From positions 64,489,369 through 64,553,368 of the forward strand of contig OX442314.1 in the NCBI GenBank assembly GCA_949358305.1: a stretch of 64,000 bases of DNA, read 5' to 3'. Below the pieces are notes generated by a model. It saw nothing but the letters and a program-made list of their open reading frames with translations, had not been told where the DNA came from and did no database searches. The stretch's first letter is position 1. Every line of letters begins with the position of its first letter. Both the position numbers and the translations under genes were made by a program. Source of the DNA: Strigamia acuminata. Taxonomy: Eukaryota; Arthropoda; Chilopoda; Geophilomorpha; Linotaeniidae. This document shows positions 53,124 through 64,000 of this stretch, in pieces.

Positions 53124-54914
53124 GGCATTTCAGGGGCTGGAACGACGGTTAATACCCGCCGGCCTCCTAATACGAAATTGCCTACGCTGCAGACAGTGAA
53201 GTTCACTGGAGATGTGGTCAAATTCCGCTCTTTCTTGAGTAGTTTTGACACATCAGTGCACACAAACTCGGAGTTGTCCGAGACAGAAAAGTTGCAATAC
53301 TTACAGTCTATGTGTGAAGGTGATGCTGCAACGCTCATCTCTTCCTATCAGCTGGTTGATGGGTCATACATTCTTGCTAGAGAAGAGCTCATCCGCAGTT
53401 ACGGAGTTGATGAGGCTCAAAGAACGGCTCTCATGAAAAGTATAAAGGATATGAAGCCGATTCTTGACGTGCATCCTACCAAGGTTCTCAAGTCGTAGCT
53501 TGCCCGTGTCTCCACGACAGTTCGCATGCTGGAACAACTGCAAGTTCCGGTTCAGACTGCTGGGTACGTGCTGGCCGACGACGTTCTCAGGAAATTCCCG
53601 TACCGAATGGTTCTTCGATACTACGAGGTTAAGGGAACCAAGTCACAGAATTTGGTGAACATGTTGGACTTCTTTGCGGAAGAACTTAAGATTCTTGAGC
53701 GCATTGAAGAAGTTATCGGGTTCACGCACCTGCCGTCCGTGAAGCAGGTATCAGAAAAGGCTGACCGGTCTGAGAAAGAGCGTAAAGGTGCCATGGCGTC
53801 TTTGGTCGCTGCTCAGAGTCCGAAAGGGCCGTTAAGTCCAAGACAGGGGCCAACCAAGCCCGCTTGTCCGTTCTGTAAGGCTGATTATTTGGCTCAAGAT
53901 TGCATAAAGGTTGTAGAGGTAGAAGCGAGGACTGAAATAGTTCGCCGTGACAGGCTCTGTTTCAATTGTCTTCGCAGCGGTCACTCATTCAAGCAGTGTC
54001 CGAGTCGTTTTGCCTGCCGATCGTGCGGTGGTCGGCACCATACCGCAATTTGTCGGGGTGCTAAGGACAAATCTCCTGGTCTTCAAGACAGACCAAGGGA
54101 ATTGCAGGTTGTTACGAACGTTACATTGTCCGTTGCTTCATCTTTGCAGCTGATGATCTTTTCAGCAGAACTGACCACTAAGTCAGGTGGGTCGCATCGC
54201 ATTCGAGGCATGCTGGACCCAGGAAGCCATCGCTCATACATTCTGAAGAGCTTGGCCGATCGCATTAAGTTGCGACGATGTGGTGTCGTGCACGCTTCTA
54301 CTCAGCGCTTTAATGAGCGTGATCCAGTGCCGACAGATTACGACGTTTTCTCCATACGTCTGAAGTCTCGCCATAGTGCGAAAAACATCACAGTGTTCGC
54401 TCTGAGTGTGGAACATCTTCCACAGGTGTCGGGTATCGTTCATGCCGAGACCATTGAGAAGGTCAAAGCCCTAGGTCTTGAGTTGGCCGAGGACTTACCG
54501 TCGACCGCCCAGCACATTGACATCCTGTTAGGGGTTGATGTTTGGTGGCAGGTTTGTCTAAACGGTCGCAAGCGACTCGACCAGTCGTCCGGGTTGATTA
54601 ACATCATATTCGGATGGATCTTGTCGGGTGCAGCTGGGTCTGCGGATTTTCTTCTCGATGACACGTCTTCAGTAGCTTGCTGTGCAACGTGTGACGTCTC
54701 TCCTGACAAAGAGCTGGAACGCCTATGGTCACTTGAAGCTGTGGGTATTCGTGCAGGGGAGCGCGATTCTGATTTCGTTCGAGATCGATTCGAACAGTCC
54801 ACTGTTCGCCTCGAAGACGGTCGTTACCAGGTACGCTTACCTTTTAATGAGCATGTTACCGGGCTTGAGTCCAATTGGGAGCTGGCAGTCACGCAGCTTT
54901 CCAATACGCTCAAA
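53124..54914 (+). pseudogene. gag-pol: Bel2 gag (C-terminal part), zinc knuckles and protease
   Basis: Gag resumes after the GGCA duplication and runs through LPTLQTVKFTGDVVKFRSFLSSF to a TAG at 53496, then continues in the same frame. Zinc knuckles CFNCLRSGHSFKQC and CRSCGGRHHTAIC and a protease with MLDPGSHRSYI follow. The start of RT reaches LSNTLK at 54914, where BEL sequence stops abruptly and copia sequence begins in the same frame. Codon use is more GC-rich than in Bel1, and residues differ widely, so Bel2 is a separate family. Confidence 0.88.
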
Positions 54915-56702
54915 TGGCGTCCAGTGGGTGGTAATAACCCTTTCAGCAACTGGCGTAGAGAAGAACATCTTCGCAAAGACCAAGTCCCAGGCCAGATCAA
55001 GATCGATGTTTATTATTTTCCGAAGCCCGGTGTTCGCTTACGCTCCAAACCTGATATCCAAAAGTATTGCGATAAAGAGGGAATTCTTTACGACGATGAT
55101 CTATTCTACTTCGGAAACATCGAGCATCAATTACTCGTCATGCCGGCACTCCGTCCTCGAGCCCATTTTTGCCGTCGAGAACCAGGATCGTACGCAGAGG
55201 CTGTCAAGTTTCCGGATGCCCCTAAGTGGCAGGAAGCTATCGACGAAGAATTGGGAACCTTCAAGAAACGCGAGGTTTACCAAGAAGTTCCGAAGCCTCC
55301 GAACACGACAATCCTCGGCTGCAAATGGTTGTTCAAATTAAAAACCGACACCTCCGGACAAATTACTCGTTACCGCGCCAGATTGGTCGCACAAGGTTTC
55401 AGACAGACTCTCGGCGTGGACTACGATGAGGTCTTCAGCCCGGTTGTAAACTTCGTTCTCATCCGATTCTTCTTCTGTCTACTCGTCATTCTACAAGGGT
55501 GGAAAGACGCGCACCTGGATGTAAAGTGCGCGTATCTTTACGGAGAATTGGAGCATCGAGTTTACATGCGAATTCCAGCCGGCGCTCATTGTTCGAACCC
55601 CGATAACGTCTGGCTTCTCATTAAATCACTGTACGGTCTCCACCAATCTGGCCGTCAGTGGTATGAGAAGTTAGATGAAACACTACGAGGACTCGGATTT
55701 CGAAAACTTCCAGCGTGTAACTGCGTTTATATATTCGGGACATCGGCCGTGATGCTTGTCTACGTGGATGACATCGTTCTTTTCTACTCGACGGACAGCA
55801 TCTTGGATCGAATTATTCGGCTGATATCATCGAAATTCGAAATCGTTAACCTCGGGCCCATCTCCAGATTGCTTGGTGTCGAATTCATAAGAACCGCGGG
55901 GAGGGTGTTCATCATTCAGCGGTCTTATATCGACAAAATCATCAAGAAGTTCGAGGTTTCTGCCGACAGGATGATCAAAGTCCCCGTTACACCTGGAACG
56001 ACATTGAAGAAAGGATCCATCGAAAATCTCTCCGACTTCCCATATCGGTCATTAATCGGATCACTTTTATTTCTCGCCTCTCGAACTCGTCCGGACATTC
56101 TCTATTCCGTCATCGCGTTATCCCAGTATAACAATTGTTATAACAAGACACATATTCGCGCACTTCTTCAAGTTCTCCGCTATGTCGCGAATACGCCTGA
56201 TCTTGCGATTGAATTGTCCGGATGCACGACAAGCCAATTATGGGCATTTACCGACGCTTCTTGGGCCTCCGACACTGAAACATCTCTTAGCTTCGGGGGA
56301 TTCATCACGTACATCGGAAACGTCCCCATCGGTTGGTCGTGTAAGAAACAGTCTTCGGTTGCGTGCTCGACGATGGAAGCGGAGTTCATCGCCCTCGTCG
56401 AGTGCGTAAAGGAACTCTACTGGCTTGATCACGTCTTTTCGCAACTCCCGCATTTGAACCGCATTTCCCGTCCCATCGTCTATTCGGATGCGCTGGCGTC
56501 CATCCAGTTCACCTCCAACGACGTGGAAAACGCGAAGACCAAACACATTCGTGTGAAGTATCACTGGTTGCGGGAGTGGTATGTGGCAAAAGTATTCGAA
56601 TTACGGAAAATCCCGGGTGATGATAACGTAGCGGACATTTTCACCAAATGGCTACCATCTGATCGACTTCGGAAGCTCACTTCGGGAATCTTCTGCCAGT
56701 AA
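54915..56702 (+). CDS. CopC MBD-like domain, RT and RNase H, fused to Bel2 protease
   Basis: In frame with Bel2 gag-protease, the ORF continues for about 595 residues of copia Pol. An MBD-like domain lies at 54951-55117 (NWRREEHLRK, IDVYYFPKPGVRLRSKPDI, LFYFG). RT runs from WQEAIDEELGTFKKREVYQ and CKWLFKLK through HLDVKCAYLYGEL (first Asp) to YVDD at 55761-55772. RNase H includes WAFTDASWASD, STMEAEFIAL and YSDALASIQF, and the usual copia end ADIFTKWLPSDRLRKL precedes the TAA. All catalytic Asp residues are in place, so this is the only intact copia RT in the window. Upstream gag and integrase of copia are missing; the reading frame is instead supplied by Bel2. Confidence 0.9.
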   Translation, partial: WRPVGGNNPFSNWRREEHLRKDQVPGQIKIDVYYFPKPGVRLRSKPDIQKYCDKEGILYDDDLFYFGNIEHQLLVMPALRPRAHFCRREPGSYAEAVKFPDAPKWQEAIDEELGTFKKREVYQEVPKPPNTTILGCKWLFKLKTDTSGQITRYRARLVAQGFRQTLGVDYDEVFSPVVNFVLIRFFFCLLVILQGWKDAHLDVKCAYLYGELEHRVYMRIPAGAHCSNPDNVWLLIKSLYGLHQSGRQWYEKLDETLRGLGFRKLPACNCVYIFGTSAVMLVYVDDIVLFYSTDSILDRIIRLISSKFEIVNLGPISRLLGVEFIRTAGRVFIIQRSYIDKIIKKFEVSADRMIKVPVTPGTTLKKGSIENLSDFPYRSLIGSLLFLASRTRPDILYSVIALSQYNNCYNKTHIRALLQVLRYVANTPDLAIELSGCTTSQLWAFTDASWASDTETSLSFGGFITYIGNVPIGWSCKKQSSVACSTMEAEFIALVECVKELYWLDHVFSQLPHLNRISRPIVYSDALASIQFTSNDVENAKTKHIRVKYHWLREWYVAKVFELRKIPGDDNVADIFTKWLPSDRLRKLTSGIFCQ

Positions 56703-56939
56703 TCGACTATGACATCTTAATTTTCAAACGTTATTTTCGGACATTCCTTGTTTATTTTACCGGATTCGAGGTTTTATCGTGTAGTTAGATTGGGAATTAT
56801 GAGCTTAGTTAAGTGATGTAAACAAAAGTACCCGACACGATAATTCCGAAATATTATTATTTATTTTTCGTCAGACACCGTAAAGTGTCCGTGTTCTGCT
56901 TTATTTATTCCCAGATCAATTGTAAATCCATATTAGATC

Positions 56940-56950
56940 ATGGGGGGATT
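56940..56950 (+). other. CopC polypurine tract
   Basis: atggggggatt lies directly before TGTTGATGTG, the start of the LTR. Confidence 0.7.
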
Positions 56951-57496
56951 TGTTGATGTGTAAAACATCATTTGATCTGATATGGATCCTATTCTATTAA
57001 TTTATTAATATGTTTCTAGTTATATATTCTCGTATTATTGTTTTACAATGTTTATATCGATTAGTTATATCGTTATTCCATATTTCCTTTAATCCGTGCT
57101 TGAATGCACGATGCTATGTTCTTTTAGTTGTGTTTGACATTAAGCACGTTGCAGTTGCTATCTGTTTGTGCTTATAGTGTATTATTCCGCCACTAGTTGG
57201 CGTTACTGTTGTATTCTGTTATCCAAGATGGCGACGGCCATGACTTTCAGCCAGCCTCTTGTTTTTCATGCAATTATGGACTCCTACGTGAGTATTTTCG
57301 TTGATATTAAATTTATTTTATGCTTTTAAGCATTCAGTGTTCTTTGTTACGGCATATAAGTGCTTTGCACGGCCGTTTTTGGTCTGAATTATCGGTCTGG
57401 TTAATTCCGATAATCGTAGCCGCCATTTGCGATTTGACCACTCGTTTTTCCTTAGTTTGCACGATAATTCGTGCCAGTTTTTCGTCCTCTGCTACA
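56951..57496 (+). repeat. CopC 3' LTR
   Basis: It starts TGTTGATGTG after a G-rich polypurine tract and ends CTCTGCTACA where Bel2 pol resumes. No second copy exists in the window, so the borders rest on TG/CA, the tract and the BEL junction. Like CopA, its LTR starts TGTTG. Confidence 0.7.
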
Positions 57497-59208
57497 TCTT
57501 CATGGACGACCTCACGTCGGGCGCTGATTGTCCGCCAGCAGCTGTTGCTCATTGCTTGAATTTACGCAATATTCTCGACGCCGCGAAGTTACCGCTCGTT
57601 AAGTGGGCAGCGTCGAATGGTGAAGTCTTTGGTTCCCTGAAAGAGGAAGGGTTCCATATGCGTGCTGATTCGTTCGAGAATCTCGGTGTTATTAAAATGC
57701 TGGGCATTCTCTGGGACGTCCAGCAAGACGCGATTCTTTTTCGAGTTCCCGAGTTTGATGAGGTCCCTAGCACTAGGCGGGGAGTCCTCTCGCTCGTCGC
57801 GTCCCTGTTTGACCCGTTAAGTTTCCTGGCCGCGATCGTTTTGCCGATGAAGCTGCTGATGCAGAGCTTCTGGGGCCGAGCTTTCGCCTGGGACCAAGTG
57901 TTACCGGACAACGACCGAGTTCAGGTTGCTCGTTGGTACGCAGACCTTCAACATCTGAAGGGAGTCAAGGTGCAAAGATGGGTGGGCACGTATTCGGGTG
58001 AAGGTCTAAGTCTAGAAGTGTATTGCGATGCGAGTCCCCGAGCTTATGGCTGCGCTGTTTACATCCGGAATTCTTCCGGTGTAAGTAAGCTTCTCGTTGG
58101 AAAGAGCAGGATTGCTCCGTTAGACAAGCTTACGCTTCCGCGACTTGAGCTGACCGCCACAGTGATTGGTGTTCGCATGCTCGAATACATTCGGACCGAT
58201 TTTTTACCTGACTTCCCTATCACGAGTGTAAGGTTTTTCACCGACTCTATGGTTGCATTGGGATGGATCAGATCAGAGAAGAACCGTTGGAAGCCCTATG
58301 TTTCGAATCGAGTAGCTGAGGTCCTCGACAAGTCAAGGGTTGACCAATGGTCTTACGTCCCAACTGCAAAAAATCCTGCCGACATTTTGACACGTCCTTG
58401 CGACGTACCGACCTTGATTTCAAGTCACCTTTGGTGGAATGGTCCTGACCCTAAGGAGTTCGACCAGGTCGATACACCTCCGGTGGTCCTTCCCAAAGAA
58501 GAAGAGAAGTTAGTCTCTTCTGCAGTGACGTTGTACGATGACTTTCTCGATCAGTTTTTTAAGCGATTCCGCTCGTTCAATCGCTTGACTCGCGTACTCG
58601 CTTTCATTCGCCGGTGGCGCTTTCCCGCGCCCGGGAAGGAATTGTATGTGTATGAGTTGGAGGAGGCGGAACGGAAGCTGATCTACTGGTCACAGCGCAT
58701 GCATTTTTTAGAAGAATGTGTAGCCGTTGAACGCAAAGAGGATGTTGAGAAGTCATCCCCCCTCAGAAATTTCGACCTATTTCTGGACGAAACCGGTTTG
58801 CTACGGCTCAGAAGTCGCCTCGCCAAATCGTTTCTTCCGTTTGATGAGGTATATCCGATTTTGCTACACCCGAGTAGTTGGGTGACCCGGTTACTTATCC
58901 GTCGTGAGCACGTTTTGCTCCTACACGGCGACTTAAGTGAAACTCTCTACCATATGAGAAACCGTTTTTGGATAATACGCGGTCGCCGAACGGTGCAGTC
59001 GGTCTTGCGAAGCTGTCTCGTCTGCAGGAGAGGGAGGCTGATGCGCGAGGACCCGCCTACCGGTGATCCGCCGTCCGAGCGTGTTACACCTGCGGCTCCG
59101 TTCCAACACACCGGGATCGACCATTTGGGTCCGGTGGTGCTGGGGAGTGGGCGCAAGGCTTCTAAAGCCTACATACTGTTGTTTACCTGTTTAGTTACGC
59201 ATAGTGTC
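57497..59208 (+). pseudogene. pol: Bel2 pol, 3' portion, truncated in integrase
   Basis: It begins at the FMDDLTSGADCPP motif and runs open for about 570 residues through RNase H (VYCDASPRAYG, FTDSMVALGW, NPADILTRP). The Pao middle region and integrase zinc finger (LLHGDLSETLYHMRNRF, CLVCRRGRL) follow, reaching the first integrase core Asp (IDHLGPVVLG). It stops at LLFTCLVTHSV, where a copia LTR (59209) interrupts it; the rest of integrase is not in the window. Confidence 0.9.
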
Positions 59209-59514
59209 TGATAGGTTTGTAGGCGCCGGAGATCAATGAAAAGGAGCTGACACTCGATTTAAAAGGTGCGGGAACTTGCATTATGCGACCGCCATCTTTA
59301 TTCATTCGTGATGAGAGAGAGAACATAAAAGCACACCTCTTTCGAGGCTACAAAGCTTAAAGTAGAATGAATCATTGTTAACAAGCAAAGATTCATTCTT
59401 TACATAACAAAGGCAAAACAACGGCATAAATAATCGATAATGTAAACAAAGGCCATGAGAAACTAAAAGATAAGCGCTCATATTAGAGCAGACGACATAT
59501 GGGCATGTCATTGC
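59209..59514 (-). repeat. CopB-family LTR, interrupted by Bel4
   Basis: The 306 bp match 35442-35745 closely (TGATAGGTTTGTAGGCGCCG start). On the minus strand this is the end of an LTR, so it is the 3' LTR of a minus-strand copia or a solo LTR, inserted in Bel2 integrase. The Bel4 LTR begins at 59515; the remainder would lie beyond the right edge of the window. Confidence 0.85.
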
Positions 59515-60707
59515 TGTTGCAGGTCAACAAACCAGAAAGAAAAGAACGGCGATGTGAATCCAAAACACTTGAGATCGCCCAAAGTCGTATGTCGTGGTTA
59601 GTACGAAAACCGCACTGGAAAGCAATTAGTCCGAGAAGAAATGCATTGTTGATAAGCAGGAACACTGTTGAGAACACCTGCACCAAGTATCCAATAGGTG
59701 GCAGAGACATAAGTTGGCCTGAGAACTAATGTACTACTCAATACACATTGTATGTGTTTGAAATAAGCCTAACACGGGAGCTAAAAACACACAACTCTTT
59801 TATTCAGAGGTTGGTTGATAACTGATTAAAAATCACTGGGTTACATAGGATATGGCACGGGCAACAATGAAACAGCATGTGCTCAACAATTGAAATCTAA
59901 AAATACACATTACATCATCAATAGGTTGCTAGGCAATAAAAGAGAAATAAAACACAGCAAGATTGCCAATTCGCGGACCCTACATCAAAATTAGAATAAA
60001 ATACATGAAAATGGTCTCTGAGATACAAAGAACACAAAATCCAATCGTAACTAAGGTGAATAACGCTTTAAATTAGATGAATTAGAACAAGAGTGCACAA
60101 ATTAGGCCTAACTCATTGTTACAGACGAAATATGCAAAAATATGACATTTAGAGTCACCAATTCAATAAAACAACGTCAGAAATGAACTCAGCAGGCAAA
60201 ATTACACTAGAAACATGAGATTTAACATTTTCAAACATGGATTTTAACCAAAAACAACACACATTGAAAATCTTCGCAAAAGTCAACTGGAAACTGAAAA
60301 TAGCATCATACACAACTGAACTGGAAAATGAAAATTACCAGAAATATACCCAAAAATTACAGAATAAACAGACAAATGAATAGAAATAAGAATTCAACAC
60401 AGAATAAGTACTAAACATGAATAAATTGAATAATTTCAAGTAATCAGTATAAAAAATCATGAGATTTGAAATAAAACACTGTAAACACTTTATGTAAATA
60501 ATAAAATGAACAAATCAACACAATCAAAATGACACTTGAATAAAATTAGACTTTAAATTGTTTATTATGGCAAAATCTGAAAAGTATAGTTAGAACTTTA
60601 ATTGCAGAAAATCAATAAGCAAGTTTTATCAATATGAAAACAAAAATAAAACACTGAATAATAATTGCAATAAAACAGTCACAATAAATTCCATTCTGTT
60701 CGCAACA
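59515..60707 (-). repeat. Bel4 3' LTR
   Basis: From TGTTGCAGGTCAAC to CTGTTCGCAACA on the plus strand, about 1193 bp, the reverse complement of the Bel1 LTR with a few per cent differences, including a short deletion near 60309 (tcatacacaactg against tcatactcattgcacaactg). Confidence 0.94.
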
Positions 60708-60762
60708 GAGAATTGCCGGCGAAAGGACAGAGAAGAGAGAATCACACACAAAATCTTATTAG

Positions 60763-63700
60763 TCACTCTAGTTCAAGGGCTCTCACATGTTTCACCGATC
60801 TTTTTAACTCTCTTCCATCGGGTAACACTACTTTGACAACTCGGATAAGACCATCATCACCGGGAAAAATTTCTTTTATCTTGGCAAGGGGCCAAAAATA
60901 GGGATTTGTTCCTATTTTTTCTAGTAGCACTATTTGGTTCACTTTAGGGTTTTTGAAGAACTTGTCACCTTTGGATTCATAAAAATTTCTCAATTGCATA
61001 AGGTAACTCTGTTTCCAGATCTGCCAGAAATCCCATATAAATTGTCTTCGTTTTGAATCCAGTTTTCTCAAATCTGATTTTTTGATTGCACTAAGTTTTT
61101 TGTTTATTAAGTACTTTGGCATGCCTCCTGTTAGAAAGTTTTCAGGTGCCAAAATTCTACCTCCATCAACACTGTCTGGGACGTAAGACAAAGGTCTTGA
61201 ATTTATCACTGAACTAATTTCTAAAGCCAAAGTTTGGAGAGTTTCCAAGTCAACTGTGTATCGAAGTAATGTTTTTCGAAGTTTATCTTTAACGGAGCGG
61301 ACAAGACACTCCCATGCTCCGCCCATCCATGGGGACAGCGGTGGGATGAATGTCCAAAGCACCCTTTTTTCTGATAGGAAAGTTTTCACATCTTTATGAC
61401 CGATGAGTTTTCCCCACGATTGTAATTCGACGCTCCCGCGCTCAAAAGTCTTACTGTTGTCAGAGAAAATCTTTCCGGGGTATCCATAACGTGCTCCAAA
61501 TCTTCTCATCGCAAGCAAAAACTTTGGCACAGAAAGGTCTTCTGACACTTCTAAATGTATTGATCGGGTCACCATGCAGGTGAAAAGCAAGATGTAAACT
61601 TTTTTCTTTTCCTTCTTGTTACTGCCGACATAAATTGGACCCAGGTGGTCCACTCCTGTGTTTTAGAATGGCGCCGCTGGTGTCACACGTTCAGCAGGAA
61701 GGTCACCCGTTGAAGGGTTGTTGCGAGCAAGTTTTCCTCGTCTGCAAATTTCACATTCTCGAATAACTGTCTGTATAGTTCTTCTTCCTCTAATAATCCA
61801 AAATCGTTCGCGTAAATGATACAAAGTTTCGCTTATGTCACCGTGAAGCAACTCCAAATGCACTTTCTTAATTAACAGTCTTGTTATCCAACTTTCATAA
61901 TGCAAGATGATTGGATAAACTTCCTCAAATGTCAACAAAGATTTTTTCAATCGGCTACGAAGTCGAAGTAATCCGTCCTCGTCAATGAAGAGCTCGAAAT
62001 TGCGTAGGGTGGAGTGTTTAGACAGTTCTCTTTTGTTTTTCACATCCTCAACTTCCTCAGAAAAATGTAATTTCTGCGAAAACTGCAGGATCTTCAATTG
62101 GTTGGCCTCTATCTCGAGTGGCGAGAGAGGCTCGCCGCGCAAAGGTTTGTTTTTCCATCTCAAAATGTACGAAAAAACTCTCAAAAGTCTGTTGTAATTC
62201 CGGAAACGTTTGAAGAATTGACCAATAAAGCTTTCTTTAACTTGAATAGTCATCACAATGATTTTTCGTTCTTCTTCTGGAAGATTTTCTTGTATAATTT
62301 CCTTTTTCTCTAGTTTTGAAACATCAACTCCGAACCACCAAAGTTTATTGTTCATCAATGTTTTTGAGTTGTGTGGTCGAGTCAATAAATCAGCTGGGTT
62401 AAATTCTGTTGGTACATGAGACCATTGTTCGGGCTTGGTAGAAGAAATAATTTCTTGCACACGGTTTGAGACGTATGGTTTCCATACGTTCTTGTCCGAA
62501 GTTATCCAGGATAGAGTTATGGTGGAGTCCGAGTAGTAGCGTACTTCAGTGACTGGGTAGCCAGGAAGAAAGTTTTCTAACAGGTACTTTGTCATTCTTA
62601 CTCCTACTACTGCTGCAGTTAATTCAAGTCGAGGAAGTGTAATTTTCTTGGCTGGCGCAATACGGCATTTGCTCAACAGTAAAGTTCTTTTGCCCTCCAA
62701 GTTGACGACAAAAATTGAACAGCCAAATGCTTTCATACTGGCATCGCAGAAAACTTCCAGTGTTATGTCTTGACCGGAATAAGTCTGTAGCCAACGTTGA
62801 ACTTTTAATTCCTTCAACTTCTGTATGTCAAGATTAAATTCTTCGACTTCTTTTTTCTCGGAGTCAAGAATCACTTTGTCCCAATTTTTCGTTCGAGCCC
62901 AGATGGCTTGAACAAGCAGTTTCATTAGAAGAACGACAGGTGAGATGAGACCCATCGGATCAAATATGGATGCCATAAATGAGACCACTCCTCGTTTCGT
63001 TGTGGGAATTTTTTCTAACTTCGGGATTTTAAACATCATTGTGTCGTCTTGCGTATCCCATAAGATTCCCAACATCTTGATGATTTTAAGATCTTCAAAA
63101 TTCTCACCTCTCATGTGAAAATTTCTAGATTGAAGATTTTCAAAGACAGTCTTGTTAGCAGTTGCCCATTTAACAAGGAGAAGTTTCCCTTCGTCTAGAA
63201 TCATCTTCAAATTCTCTGCGTGTGTCGTTGTATCGGCGGTGAAATTTCCTCCAGAAGTCAAATCATCCATAAAGATTTCGCCATCTAAAGCATCTACTTC
63301 TTTTGCATGAGTTTTTTCTTCGGGAACCTCTTCGGCGTGTTCCTCCACAACGTATTGCATAATTGCCTCATCGTACCTCTTCTTGAGATCTTCATTCGTG
63401 TCTATTCGTTTGAGAGTATTTGCCAATTGGTTCATCGATTTTTCCCAATTAGAGTCCAAATCCTCGTCTAAACCGTTGAATGACAACAAGACTTCATATC
63501 TTCCGTCATCCATTCGCTGGGTTGTCTTTTCAAATCTGTCTCTGGTGAAGTCAGATTCTTTTTCTCCAGAATCTATTCCTATCGCTTCCAGATTCCACAG
63601 CTTGTCCAGCTTCTGATTAATATCGATCTGGCAGGTATTGCAACACGATGTAAGATCGGCTTCCTCTTCAAACAGGCTGGTACTTCCAGCTGCGCCAGAA

Positions 63701-64000
63701 AGCACCCATCCGAACAACGTGTTGATAAGTCCAAGATCTTCATTAATCTTCTTGCGACCTTCTTTCAGAATTTTCCACCAAACGTCAACTCCTAACAGGA
63801 GGTCAACATTGGCAGTTGTTGCTGGCAAATCTTCTGCTAATTCCATGTTCAGTTTCTTCACCTTTTCAATGACTGAATGATTCAAGATTCCTTGAACTCT
63901 CGGGAGGTTTTCAACGGATAACATGGTCAACTTGATATCTTGTTCATCATGTTTGGACTTGAGATTTATGTTGAACACGTCGTAATCCGTTTCTGCTGGC
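60763..64000 (-). pseudogene. pol: Bel4 pol (partial), RT core missing, one stop
   Basis: The frame is open from the window edge. It covers the protease C-terminal region (ENLPRVQGIL, VDLLLGVDVWW), the RT start (LSFNGLDEDLDSNWE), the same jump from EEVPEEK to the region before FMDDLTSGG as in Bel1, RNase H with an intact CDAS, the integrase zinc finger, integrase core and RSVKHVRALELE tail at 60763. A single premature TAA (61663-61665, a CAA-to-TAA change) lies in the integrase core just before the HLGPIYVG segment. Apart from that stop and the RT deletion the frame is clean, so this copy is less decayed than Bel1. Confidence 0.93.

Larger units (their letters stand above)
54915..57496 (+). 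mobile_element. CopC: 5'-truncated Ty1/copia element in Bel2 pol
   Basis: It comprises an MBD-like domain, RT, RNase H, polypurine tract and 3' LTR (56951-57496). Its 5' half is absent. It replaces about 480 bp of Bel2 RT, since BEL sequence resumes at 57497 with IFMDDLTSG. Probably a complete copia inserted just before the FMDD codons and a later deletion removed its 5' part together with the flanking BEL RT. Confidence 0.85.
59515..64000 (-). mobile_element. Bel4: BEL/Pao element of the Bel1 family, 5' end outside window
   Basis: The 3' LTR is 59515-60707 and pol reads leftwards from the right edge. The left flank TTGC (59511-59514) is the expected target duplication. Sequence is very close to Bel1 in coding and LTR regions and shares its RT deletion, yet insertion sites and orientation differ, so the two are independent insertions of one defective lineage. 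Confidence 0.93.

Noticed and set aside
57480-57496. tRNA-iMet-like cctctgctaca at the CopC LTR end as a primer site
   Set aside because: Wrong orientation and position for a plus-strand element and only a partial match; taken as coincidence.

Overview
The window looks like repeat-rich intergenic DNA from an invertebrate animal, most likely an arthropod. It is AT-rich and eukaryotic, shows short GT-AG introns at the left, and is dominated by LTR retrotransposons of three superfamilies. BEL/Pao elements are confined to animals, and the primer sites match metazoan tRNA-iMet and (imperfectly) tRNA-His. The species cannot be named from the sequence alone.

Layout: 1-7.2 kb is probably host sequence, with a partial ORF at the left edge, a minisatellite, and a candidate seven-exon minus-strand gene (5227-6495). 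7.2-15.7 kb is a Ty3/gypsy element on the minus strand (Gyp1) with open gag and pol and a long leader behind a probable 5' LTR. 15.7-33.3 kb is a second, unusually large minus-strand gypsy element (Gyp2). It has split gag, a 1864-aa pol carrying an AT-hook, proline-rich linker between RNase H and integrase, and a third ORF downstream of pol with DnaJ-like CxxCxGxG zinc motifs and no membrane segment. Gyp2 gag is interrupted by a Ty1/copia element (CopA, 26383-31898) with identical-looking 484-bp LTRs, a 5-bp target duplication and a tRNA-iMet primer site, but no reverse transcriptase. 33.3-35.9 kb is the 5' end of a second copia element (CopB).

35.9-64 kb is a nested stack of BEL/Pao elements. 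Bel3 is a pol remnant. Bel2 is an older element split by Bel1, by a copia fragment (CopC) and by another copia LTR. Bel1 (43583-53123) is complete from LTR to LTR, sits inside Bel2 gag with a GGCA duplication, and is young. Bel4 (minus, running off the right edge) belongs to the same family as Bel1. Solo LTRs and three small terminal-inverted-repeat elements are scattered through this part.

Most notable points: (1) two copia elements carry a methyl-CpG-binding-like (MBD/TAM) domain between integrase and RT; (2) CopA and the Bel1/Bel4 lineage have lost RT core sequence yet appear to have moved recently, which implies mobilisation in trans; (3) Bel2 protease is fused in frame to copia MBD-RT-RNase H; (4) Gyp2 has an AT-hook linker, an extra zinc-finger ORF, and at least 15 exact copies of the palindrome TTGCGCAA. 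Apart from Gyp1 and Gyp2 pol and Gyp2 ORF3, most coding regions here are broken. All assignments come from reading motifs by eye; no database search was run.
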